Assembly (NCBI GenBank): GCA_024653405.1
Contig: JANLGB010000131.1
Span: forward strand, 659-6,286
From: Candidatus Saccharicenans sp.
GTDB taxonomy: Bacteria; Acidobacteriota; Aminicenantia; Aminicenantales; Saccharicenantaceae
Length of the DNA: 5,628 bases
Reading direction: 5' to 3'
A model generated the notes under the pieces. The model did no database searches, was not told where the DNA came from, and saw only the letters and a program-made list of their open reading frames with translations. This document shows, piece after piece, positions 1 through 5,628 of this stretch; the stretch's first letter is position 1; the number at the start of each line of letters is the position of its first letter. The position numbers were made by a program, and so were the translations under genes.

Positions 1-918
1 CATGCCCGTTTCACGGGCATGACCGGAAACTTTGAGGAAGCCATAGCTATCCTGAAAAAAATCCTGGAAGAAGACCCGACCATCAGCGACGGCTTTTTTG
101 CCCTGGGCAACGTCTATTTCAAGGCCCGCCGATTCCAGGAAGCGGTGGAAGCCTTCACCCGGGCCTTAGAACTAAAGCCCGACGATTCCTTCGTCGTGAT
201 CAACGTGGCCAATTGTTATGCCGCCCTGAACAGGCTGGAGCTGGCCGAAAAGTTCATCCAGGACCAGGTGCAGCGGGGATTCGACGACCCGCAGTTCTAC
301 CACGTGCTGGGAACGCTCTATGCCCTGAGGGGTAACTACGATAAAGCCCGGCCCTATTTTGAGGAATGTCTGAAGAAAAACCCGCGCTCAGCCTCAGCTC
401 ACAATGCCATCGCCGCCATCTGCCTCAACCGCGACGACCTGGCCTGCGCCGAACAGCATCTGCAGGCCGCCCGGGAACTCAACCCGACCCTGTTAAACCT
501 GCGCTATAACCTGGCCCAGCTCTATGAAAAACAGAACCGGCTGCAGGAGGCCATGGAGCTTTACCAGCAGGAGATTGCCGACTCCCCCAGCCACTTCAAA
601 GCCCTGTTCAACCTGGCCCGACTTTACCGGCTGCAGCACCGGGAGCAGGAAGAGCTGGAAACCCTGCAGTGGGCCCTGCAGGCTGACCCCAATTTTCCCC
701 TGACCTATTTTTACCTGGCCCGGATTTATCTGAGGCGGGGCGAGCGTTTTCAGGAGGCCATAGAGCTGGTGAAAAAGGGCCTGGAACTTAAACCGGAAAA
801 GGAAAACCTGCCGCTGGGCTATTTTCTCCTGGCCGACCTTTACAACCGCCTGGGAAACTATGCTGCCTCGGACGAGTATGCCCGCAAGGGACAGCAGCTC
901 GTCAACTCTTCCCGCTGA
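1..918 (+). CDS. Tetratricopeptide-repeat (TPR) protein, 3' part
   Basis: This is the C-terminal 305 residues of a TPR protein. TPRs are helical hairpins that act as protein-protein interaction scaffolds. About eight full 34-residue repeats can be read after a first partial one. Most have a G or N before the F/Y-x-E-A turn and end in a proline, for example EEDP, ELKP, KKNP, ELNP, ADSP, QADP and ELKP. The first ATG is at 19, but I do not take it as the start. The frame is open from base 1 (HARFTG precedes the Met) and those residues complete the helix A of a TPR, so the gene begins upstream. No signal peptide or enzymatic domain is visible in this part. TPR arrays like this occur at the C-terminus of sulfatase-family proteins in Acidobacteriota-type genomes, which is one possible identity for the missing N-terminus, but this is a guess. 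The gene ends with TGA, convergent with the next gene across 37 bp. Confidence 0.85.
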   Translation, partial: HARFTGMTGNFEEAIAILKKILEEDPTISDGFFALGNVYFKARRFQEAVEAFTRALELKPDDSFVVINVANCYAALNRLELAEKFIQDQVQRGFDDPQFYHVLGTLYALRGNYDKARPYFEECLKKNPRSASAHNAIAAICLNRDDLACAEQHLQAARELNPTLLNLRYNLAQLYEKQNRLQEAMELYQQEIADSPSHFKALFNLARLYRLQHREQEELETLQWALQADPNFPLTYFYLARIYLRRGERFQEAIELVKKGLELKPEKENLPLGYFLLADLYNRLGNYAASDEYARKGQQLVNSSR

Positions 919-955
919 GGGCCTGTCTTCTGTTATTCTACCGGCAATAACATTC

Positions 956-1885
956 TCAGAAATCGAACTTGAGTTTCTTTTCTGATTTCTTATTCTCGGT
1001 TTTGTTATTTACTGTCACCGTGAGGCTGAAAGGGCCTTGGCCGCTGATTTCAGACTGGAATTCCAGGTCGTAGGTCTGATTGAACCTGTCCTTCAATTCC
1101 TCGGGGGTCAGCGAAATTTCTACCGCCCGGCTGTCCTCCCGGATTTTCTTCCCGGCAGAATCTTCTATTTCAATCTTTACTTCGATCACCGTTTCTAACC
1201 TGTCTTGCCGGGCCTTAAGCCAGATTTGATTGTAAGGCAGGCTGACCACAATCCGGCCCTGCCCCTCTCCCACCCGCTCCAGCCTGACCTCAAAATCCAT
1301 GGCCCGGCTGCCCGCAAACATCCGGCCACCGGGTTGATTCCAGTTAACCTGAGTCTGGGTGATTTCGGCAATCTGCTGGGCACTGGCCGGGTCTAACTGG
1401 TAATTGCCATTCCAGAAGCGGTCGATGAAATATATCTGATAAAACCCGTAGTGCCAGATTTCCACCGGGAAGCCGTAAAAACTCTGGCCGCGGGGATAAG
1501 TTTCCCGGTGGTCCGGGGGTCCGAGCGTTACCCAGATACGTCCTCGGTCGCTGAGCCAGCCCTGTTTGCCACCTTCGCTAAAGAGTTTATTAGCCTGGTT
1601 AATCCGGATGAAATACTCTTCTTTGAATTCATTGATGGTCGTCTCCGGCACCGGGTCCCGACGTTTCCAGAACTCTTCCATGAAATTTTTTCTTTCACTG
1701 GACGGCAGCTGCAGGAAGATCTTTCTTTCCTCAGGGGTGATGGTATATCTGACGGTTGATAAAAATTCCTTCTCTTCCGGGCTGAGGGTTTTCTCCAGCC
1801 GGCTGCTGCTACAGCCGACAAGAAGGGTAAAAACCAGTAGCAGGGGAAGAAAAGCCCAATAGATTTTTGCTTCGATTTTTGTCAT
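956..1885 (-). CDS. GWxTD-domain lipoprotein
   Basis: This 309-residue protein carries the GWxTD domain, a family of unknown biochemical function common in Bacteroidota, Acidobacteriota and related groups. The N-terminus is a lipoprotein signal: basic residues, a hydrophobic stretch at about 9-24 and the lipobox LVGC with Cys25. The following residues are Ser-Ser-Ser with no Asp at +2, which by the E. coli Lol rule predicts the outer membrane. An acidic helical region (about 30-105) contains FWKRRDP (72-78). The signature follows as GWLSD at 109-113, with Ser in place of Thr, then RGRIWVTLGPPD (114-125) and EIWHYG (142-147). Residues from about 197 to the end look beta-rich, with VSLPYN at 214-219, and probably form a second domain. 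The ATG at 1885 is chosen because it gives a complete signal peptide and lies just downstream of a TATAAT box. The Shine-Dalgarno sequence is weak (AAAGAAAG). It is transcribed divergently from the DUF151 gene. The family is clear; its molecular role is not. Confidence 0.88.
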   Translation of the reverse strand: MTKIEAKIYWAFLPLLLVFTLLVGCSSSRLEKTLSPEEKEFLSTVRYTITPEERKIFLQLPSSERKNFMEEFWKRRDPVPETTINEFKEEYFIRINQANKLFSEGGKQGWLSDRGRIWVTLGPPDHRETYPRGQSFYGFPVEIWHYGFYQIYFIDRFWNGNYQLDPASAQQIAEITQTQVNWNQPGGRMFAGSRAMDFEVRLERVGEGQGRIVVSLPYNQIWLKARQDRLETVIEVKIEIEDSAGKKIREDSRAVEISLTPEELKDRFNQTYDLEFQSEISGQGPFSLTVTVNNKTENKKSEKKLKFDF

Positions 1886-1902
1886 GGACTTTCTTTATTT
1901 TT

Positions 1903-1911
1903 ATTATACCA
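1903..1911 (-). promoter_or_regulatory. Extended -10 promoter of the GWxTD lipoprotein gene
   Basis: On the minus strand the sequence reads TGGTATAAT, a perfect -10 hexamer (1908 to 1903) with the TGn extension. No good -35 hexamer is found 16-18 bp upstream (TCGGCG at 17 bp), as is common for extended -10 promoters. Predicted transcription would start near 1896, leaving a leader of only about 10 nt before the ATG at 1885, too short for a normal Shine-Dalgarno arrangement. This is prediction from sequence only. Confidence 0.6.
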
Positions 1912-1971
1912 CAAGCTGGGCTGGGCGCCGAAAATACTGCCGGCCCCCGCCTTCCCGCTTCCAGCTTTTCC

Positions 1972-2000
1972 TTGACAACCCCTGCTCTGGAACCTATATT
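1972..2000 (+). promoter_or_regulatory. Sigma-70-type promoter of the DUF151 gene
   Basis: A consensus -35 TTGACA at 1972-1977 and a TATATT -10 at 1995-2000 are separated by exactly 17 bp. Transcription should start near 2007, giving a leader of about 22 nt to the ATG at 2029. This is the best-matching promoter in the window and suggests strong constitutive expression by the housekeeping sigma factor. Confidence 0.75.
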
Positions 2001-2014
2001 AATTTTGTAAAGAA

Positions 2015-2023
2015 AGAGGGAGA
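2015..2023 (+). promoter_or_regulatory. Ribosome binding site of the DUF151 gene
   Basis: The purine run AGAGGGAGA contains AGGGAG (2017-2022), six bases before the ATG at 2029. This spacing selects 2029. The out-of-frame ATG at 2024 is too close, and the in-frame ATG at 2041 (Met5) is 18 bases away. Confidence 0.6.
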
Positions 2024-2028
2024 ATGGT

Positions 2029-2514
2029 ATGGAAATTCTGATGAAAATTAAGGGTCTGGTGGTGGACCCAGTTTCCAGGATGCCCATCGTCGTCCTGGAA
2101 GACCCCCTTTCTGACCGGATCCTGCCCATCTGGATCGGCGTCTTTGAAGCTAACGCCATCGCCCTCAGCCTGGAAGGCATTCCCACCCCCCGCCCGATGA
2201 CCCACGACCTCATCAAGAATTTCCTGGACCAGCTTCATATTGCGGTTGACCGGGTCGTGGTTAATGATGTCCGGGATAATACCTTCTATGCCATCATCTA
2301 TTGCCGTCATAACGACATCCCTTACCTGATTGACTCCAGGCCCTCTGACGCCATTGCCCTGGCCCTCAGGCTTAATGCCCCGGTCTACGTGGATGAAGAA
2401 GTCATCAAAAAAGCCCACAGCCTGAAGAGCGAAGAAAACCTGGAAAATTCAGAAAAGCTCAAGCAGTGGCTGGAAAGTCTCAAGCCCGAAGACCTGGGCA
2501 AATACAAGATGTGA
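2029..2514 (+). CDS. DUF151 / bifunctional nuclease (BFN) family protein
   Basis: A complete 161-residue protein of the DUF151 family, sometimes called bifunctional nuclease after a plant member reported to cleave RNA and DNA. Its bacterial role is not settled. It is a small, probably cytoplasmic protein with no signal peptide or membrane segment. Family hallmarks are all present: a start of the type MKIKGLVVDP, LPIWIG at 32-37 followed by E40, RPMTHDL at 55-61, a conserved FYA (86-88), and DSRPSDAIALALR at 102-114. The last 35 residues are a charged helical tail (EKLKQWLESLKPEDLGKY). The length is typical for the single-domain form. ATG 2029 is preferred because of the well-spaced purine-rich ribosome binding site; Met5 at 2041 is the only plausible alternative. 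It has its own sigma-70 promoter and is probably monocistronic, because the next gene is convergent with an 11-bp gap. The family assignment is strong, but nuclease activity should not be assumed. Confidence 0.9.
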   Translation: MEILMKIKGLVVDPVSRMPIVVLEDPLSDRILPIWIGVFEANAIALSLEGIPTPRPMTHDLIKNFLDQLHIAVDRVVVNDVRDNTFYAIIYCRHNDIPYLIDSRPSDAIALALRLNAPVYVDEEVIKKAHSLKSEENLENSEKLKQWLESLKPEDLGKYKM

Positions 2515-2525
2515 AGTCCCGGCCC

Positions 2526-4823
2526 TCAGGTTCTGCTTCTAAGTAACAGATAAACTCCCAGCAGCAGAAATATGATCTGTGGGCCCCAGGCTGCAAGAAA
2601 AGGTCCCAGCCAGCCGGCCAGCCCCAGGCTCCGGAAGATAGCCAGGCTCTGCCAGTAGAGAAAGACCCCGGCCAGGCTGGCCGCCAGCGGCCAGAGAAAT
2701 CCCCGGGGACCAAGCCAGCCGGCAATGGCGCAGGCCAGGAGAATCAGCACCAGCCCCGACAGGGAAAAGGCCAGGCGGAACTCGGCCTCCAGCCGAAAGC
2801 GCCCGGCCGGCAGGCCCGATTCTTCCATCTCGCGTGAGTACTGTCTGAGCTCAGCCCTGTTCATGGTAGCCGGTTCTTTCCATTCCCGGAGGAAAAAGCC
2901 CCCAGCCCCGGGCAGGTCAAGGAAGGTCTCAACAAACCGGTTCAGGGTGGAACTCTGACCGCTAAAAGTCCTTTCCCAACCGTTTCGGAGGACTAAACCT
3001 CCATCTTCAATAAGGGCTTCCCGGGCAAAGATCACCCGCCTGAAGCCAGATTGATTCTTTTCTGTTTCCAGGAAGAGCAGGCGATACAGAAGCCGCCTTT
3101 CGGGGACCAGCAGCTGGTAATGATAGAAGTTCCCATTTTCCCCGGACCGCAACCAGTAGCGGTTGAGATAGCTGAACGTTCTTACCGGGCGGTCAGAAAG
3201 ACCGGCCCAGATTTCCTCCGCCCGGAAATTACTGCGGCTGAGAACCCTGTCCTGGAATATAAAAAGCAGTGGCACCAGAACCAGCCCGAAAAGAAGCAAG
3301 GAGCGAACCAGCCGCTGGAAGCTCAGGCCTGAGGAAATGAAAGCCAGGATTTCCTTCCTGCGGTAAAAAAGACCCAGACTCAGAGCCACCGCCGTCACCA
3401 GCGACAGCAACAGGCTGAAGAGAGACAGCTCCGGCAGCTTGAACCAGGTGAAAGCCAGCAGGCCCTTAAAAGTCTTCTGCCGGCCACTGAGCATCTCCAG
3501 CCTTAACAGGAAGGTGAACACGGAAGCAATCAGCACCAGCCCCAGGAACCCCGGAACCAACCAGCACCAGAACCGGGAAAACACGTAATGGTCGACCAGG
3601 GAGGGAAAAGGGATGGGGGCTTTTGGCTGTCGTTCCTGGCTTTCCCGGGAAAAAACCCGGAGCCCGGCCAGCCAACCTTTGATTTTTCTCCAGGCAGCCA
3701 GTAGCCGATGACCCTGACTATAATTTTTTCTCTTTACCAGGAAAAAGAAATAAAATCCGGCCAGGAAGATGAGGATGTTGGGTAACCACATGGCCAGCCA
3801 GGGGGCCAGGATTCCGGCCAGGGCCTGCTGCTCGCCGTTGACCAGGAGAAAATAATAGGCCAGTATCAGGAGCAAGCCGAGTCCATAACCACCCAGCCGA
3901 CCCCCGGGCCAGCGCCGCCAGCCCAGGCCCACCCCCAGCAGGACAAAAACCAGGCAGGTAGCCGGCAGGCTCAACCGCTTGTGAATTTCGAGAACTGTCA
4001 GCCGTCTTTCCGGGGCCTCCTTCTCCCGCCATCGCTTCCAGTCGAGCCACAGTTCCTTGATATTTTTCTCCCGGCTCTTCTTTTCCAGTGAAAAATCCTG
4101 TTTCAGACTTTTTAAATTCAGGGCTTGCTCACTTTTCTCAAATTCCATCAGGCCCAGGCTGTCCGGGTCATCGAGCTGAAATTTATAGCTTCGCCCTTTT
4201 TCCAGAACAATCCAGGCTTCCAGCTTTTCCGGCTGCTGTTGACAGTGGGCCCGCTCGGCCCCGATAATCTCCACCTGCCCGGCTTCTCCTTTCTGGTAGA
4301 GAAAAACACCCTGCCAGTTACCAGGTTCGTTTTCCTGCTGGATATAAAGGACCCTCCCGGGCAGTGATTCCACAAACTGCCCGGGTTCGATATCCAGCTT
4401 GACCCGGTTCAGGACGGAATTGACCATGGTCTGAATCCAACGGTAATTAGCCACCGGGGTCAGCCACAGGGTGAGGAACAGGCAGGTCAGAAACAAGCTG
4501 ACCCCCAGGATAAAAACCGGCCTGGCCAACTGGGCCGGAGTGAGGCCCAGGACTTTAAGAGCTTCGGTTTCCCGGTCCCCGGCCAGCCGGCCGAGACCGC
4601 CCAGCACCCCGGCCATGAAAGCCAGGGGCACCGCCAGGGCCAGGATGGAAGGTAACAGATAAAGCAAAACCCTGAGAACCGTGGCCAGCGGCACCTTCCT
4701 GGTCAGGAAAACCTCGGCCAGGTAGAAGAGCTCGTTCATCAGAATGACCAGGATGATAAAACCGAGGGACAAGAAAAAGGCCGGGATGATTTCTCGCAGC
4801 AGATAACGGTCCAGAATTTTCAT
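2526..4823 (-). CDS. lptFG: Fused LptF-LptG lipopolysaccharide export permease
   Basis: This 765-residue inner-membrane protein contains two LptF/LptG (YjgP/YjgQ) permease modules in one chain. In E. coli these are two separate proteins of about 360 residues, which with LptB form the ABC transporter that lifts LPS out of the inner membrane into the LptC-LptA-LptD bridge. Module 1 has predicted membrane helices at about 11-35, 50-75 and 100-123, a periplasmic beta-jellyroll (about 140-245) and helices at about 285-302, 311-329 and 342-364. Module 2 repeats this: helices near 419-440, 463-487 and 505-525, a jellyroll at about 530-650, then helices near 683-703, 706-727 and 736-762. A basic linker (about 365-410) joins them on the predicted cytoplasmic side. 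Each half keeps a coupling-helix Glu before a Gly-Leu: E85 in RETEALKVLGL and E491 in KEILAFISSGL. Module 1 starts like a normal LptF/G (MKILDRYLLRE). GAAGAG (4834-4829) is a weak ribosome site. Which half is F and which is G cannot be settled by eye. Confidence 0.9.
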   Translation of the reverse strand: MKILDRYLLREIIPAFFLSLGFIILVILMNELFYLAEVFLTRKVPLATVLRVLLYLLPSILALAVPLAFMAGVLGGLGRLAGDRETEALKVLGLTPAQLARPVFILGVSLFLTCLFLTLWLTPVANYRWIQTMVNSVLNRVKLDIEPGQFVESLPGRVLYIQQENEPGNWQGVFLYQKGEAGQVEIIGAERAHCQQQPEKLEAWIVLEKGRSYKFQLDDPDSLGLMEFEKSEQALNLKSLKQDFSLEKKSREKNIKELWLDWKRWREKEAPERRLTVLEIHKRLSLPATCLVFVLLGVGLGWRRWPGGRLGGYGLGLLLILAYYFLLVNGEQQALAGILAPWLAMWLPNILIFLAGFYFFFLVKRKNYSQGHRLLAAWRKIKGWLAGLRVFSRESQERQPKAPIPFPSLVDHYVFSRFWCWLVPGFLGLVLIASVFTFLLRLEMLSGRQKTFKGLLAFTWFKLPELSLFSLLLSLVTAVALSLGLFYRRKEILAFISSGLSFQRLVRSLLLFGLVLVPLLFIFQDRVLSRSNFRAEEIWAGLSDRPVRTFSYLNRYWLRSGENGNFYHYQLLVPERRLLYRLLFLETEKNQSGFRRVIFAREALIEDGGLVLRNGWERTFSGQSSTLNRFVETFLDLPGAGGFFLREWKEPATMNRAELRQYSREMEESGLPAGRFRLEAEFRLAFSLSGLVLILLACAIAGWLGPRGFLWPLAASLAGVFLYWQSLAIFRSLGLAGWLGPFLAAWGPQIIFLLLGVYLLLRSRT

Positions 4824-4859
4824 CCGAGCTCTTCAGGCACGGCTGTTTCCAACGGGCCT

Positions 4860-4889
4860 AATATACCATAAGCCCGCCGGCTGACTCAA
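4860..4889 (-). promoter_or_regulatory. Likely lptFG promoter
   Basis: On the minus strand, TTGAGT (4889-4884, four of six matches to the -35 consensus) is followed after 18 bp by TATATT (4865-4860), which also has the TGG extension upstream. Transcription would start near 4853, about 30 nt before the lptFG ATG. The -35 box overlaps the T-run of the groEL terminator, so a new transcript starts just where the upstream one should end. Confidence 0.55.
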
Positions 4890-4927
4890 AAAAGAAAGGC
4901 CGCTTTCAGCGGTCCTGAAAGCGGCCT
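4888..4927 (-). terminator. Rho-independent terminator of groEL
   Basis: Bases 4897-4909 (AGGCCGCTTTCAG) and 4915-4927 (CTGAAAGCGGCCT) form a perfect 13-bp GC-rich stem with a 5-base loop. On the minus strand the stem is followed by a T-rich run (TTTCTTTTTT, 4897-4888). The hairpin begins 28 bp after the groEL stop codon. The plus-strand side has no T-run, so termination should act only on leftward transcription. Confidence 0.9.
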
Positions 4928-4955
4928 CAGTCTTTGCGATTAAGTTTCTCAGTTC

Positions 4956-5628
4956 TCAATACATGTCGCTGGACGGGGTCGGGTAGGAAGGCTTCTTCTC
5001 CTCTTCTGGAATTTCGGTCACGCAACCTTCGGTGGTCAGGAGCAAGCCGGCGATGCTGGCCGCATTCTGCAGGGCGGTGCGCACCACCTTGGTCGGGTCA
5101 ACAATTCCAGCCTTGATCATGTCTTCGTACTTTTCAGTCAGGGCGTTGAAACCGAAATCCTGTTTCATTTCCCGGACCTTTTCCACCACGATCGAGCCCT
5201 CGTGACCGGCATTTTCGGCAATCTGGCGCAGCGGCTCTTCGATCGCCCGGCGGATGATCTGAACTCCGATCTGCATATCGCCGTCGAGGTTCAGTTTCTC
5301 CAGGGCCTTCTGGCAACGCAGCAGGGCCACGCCGCCTCCGGGAACGATACCCTCTTCCACCGCCGCCTTGGTGGCGTGCATGGCGTCTTCGACCCGGGCT
5401 TTCTTTTCTTTAAGCTCGGTTTCGGTGGCCGCACCGACCTTGATCAGGGCCACGCCGCCGACCATCTTGGCCAGTCTTTCCTGAAGTTTTTCCCGGTCAT
5501 AGTCGGAAGTGGTTTCTTCAATCTGGGTCCGGATCTGCTTGATCCTGGCCTGGATTTCGCTGTGCTTGCCCTTACCCTCAACGATGGTGGTATTGTCCTT
5601 GTCCACCACCACCTTGGCCGCTTCACCC
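4956..5628 (-). CDS. groEL: Chaperonin GroEL (60 kDa), C-terminal part
   Basis: The C-terminal 223 residues of GroEL, the ATP-driven folding chaperonin of the cytoplasm that works with GroES. The frame continues through the right edge (GEAAK precedes VVVDKDNTT), so the N-terminal half, about 320 residues, lies outside. The fragment covers the end of the apical domain, the intermediate domain and most of the equatorial domain. Visible hallmarks are [13 protein letters not shown] near the start, [14 protein letters not shown] (41-54), the intermediate-domain RVEDAMHAT (78-86) with the ATPase aspartate at 81 (Asp398 of E. coli), the nucleotide-binding PGGGVAL (96-102), and AGIVDPTKV (173-181), whose Asp matches E. 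coli Asp495. No key residue is missing. The C-terminus is unusual: after TEIPEEEKK it ends [11 protein letters not shown], without the Gly-Gly-Met repeats seen in many GroELs. A strong terminator follows the stop. The GTG at 5612 is an internal valine codon, not the start. groES and the promoter are not visible. Confidence 0.98.
   Translation of the reverse strand, partial: GEAAKVVVDKDNTTIVEGKGKHSEIQARIKQIRTQIEETTSDYDREKLQERLAKMVGGVALIKVGAATETELKEKKARVEDAMHATKAAVEEGIVPGGGVALLRCQKALEKLNLDGDMQIGVQIIRRAIEEPLRQIAENAGHEGSIVVEKVREMKQDFGFNALTEKYEDMIKAGIVDPTKVVRTALQNAASIAGLLLTTEGCVTEIPEEEKKPSYPTPSSDMY

Noticed and set aside
19..21. ATG at 19 as the true start of the TPR protein.
   Set aside because: The frame is open to base 1, the preceding residues fit a TPR helix, and the ATG lies inside a perfect hairpin without a Shine-Dalgarno sequence.
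915..959. Inverted repeats between the TPR and GWxTD stop codons (TGTTATT 931-937 with AATAACA 946-952, and CTGAG 915-919 with CTCAG 955-959) as a bidirectional terminator.
   Set aside because: The inner stem is only seven A/T-rich pairs with an 8-base loop, and no T-run follows on either strand.
1451..1759. A 102-codon plus-strand open frame inside the GWxTD gene.
   Set aside because: It lies entirely antisense to a gene with clear family motifs and shows no domain or initiation signal.
1913..1967. Inverted heptamers AAGCTGG (1913-1919) and CCAGCTT (1961-1967) between the divergent promoters as an operator pair.
   Set aside because: They are short, 41 bp apart, and within skewed GC-rich sequence; no second copy or known operator pattern supports them.
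2024..2041. A five-codon leader ORF (MVWKF) starting at ATG 2024, whose TGA overlaps the in-frame ATG 2041 of the DUF151 gene.
   Set aside because: Its ATG lies only one base after the AGGGAG motif, too close for initiation, while ATG 2029 has ideal spacing. It is most likely chance.
1999..2418. A 139-codon minus-strand open frame overlapping the DUF151 gene.
   Set aside because: It is a shadow of a well-supported family gene, has no recognisable protein motif and no promoter or ribosome site of its own.

Overview
The window looks like ordinary chromosomal DNA of a Gram-negative (diderm) bacterium. It is moderately GC-rich, with closely packed genes on both strands. Diderm status follows from an LPS-export permease (LptF/LptG family) and a lipoprotein signal peptide. 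A GWxTD-domain lipoprotein, a DUF151/BFN protein, a fused LptF-LptG permease and a GroEL without a Gly-Gly-Met tail together suggest Acidobacteriota or Aminicenantes-like lineages. That placement is inference from gene content and was not tested by any search.

Layout, left to right: (1) 1-918, plus strand, the 3' part of a tetratricopeptide-repeat (TPR) protein whose reading frame is open through the left edge. (2) 956-1885, minus strand, a GWxTD-domain lipoprotein, convergent with the TPR gene. (3) 1886-2028, a divergent promoter region with an extended -10 promoter firing left and a near-consensus sigma-70 promoter firing right. (4) 2029-2514, plus strand, a DUF151/bifunctional-nuclease-family protein. 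(5) 2526-4823, minus strand, a 765-residue protein holding two complete LptF/LptG permease modules, convergent with the previous gene across only 11 bp. (6) 4824-4955, an intergenic region carrying the groEL terminator and, directly against it, the likely lptFG promoter. (7) 4956-5628, minus strand, the C-terminal 223 residues of GroEL, cut by the right edge.

The genes do not form one operon. Each has its own orientation or is separated by a promoter or terminator. Two products concern the envelope: the permease would form the membrane part of the LptB2FG ABC transporter that extracts LPS, and the lipoprotein is probably anchored in the outer membrane. GroEL is general protein-folding housekeeping, and the DUF151 protein is a widespread conserved protein of uncertain role. 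I found no mobile element, CRISPR array, tRNA or rRNA, and no convincing new system. The most notable items are the one-chain LptF-LptG architecture, the terminator/promoter abutment, the GroEL tail and a perfect 21-base palindrome inside the TPR coding sequence.
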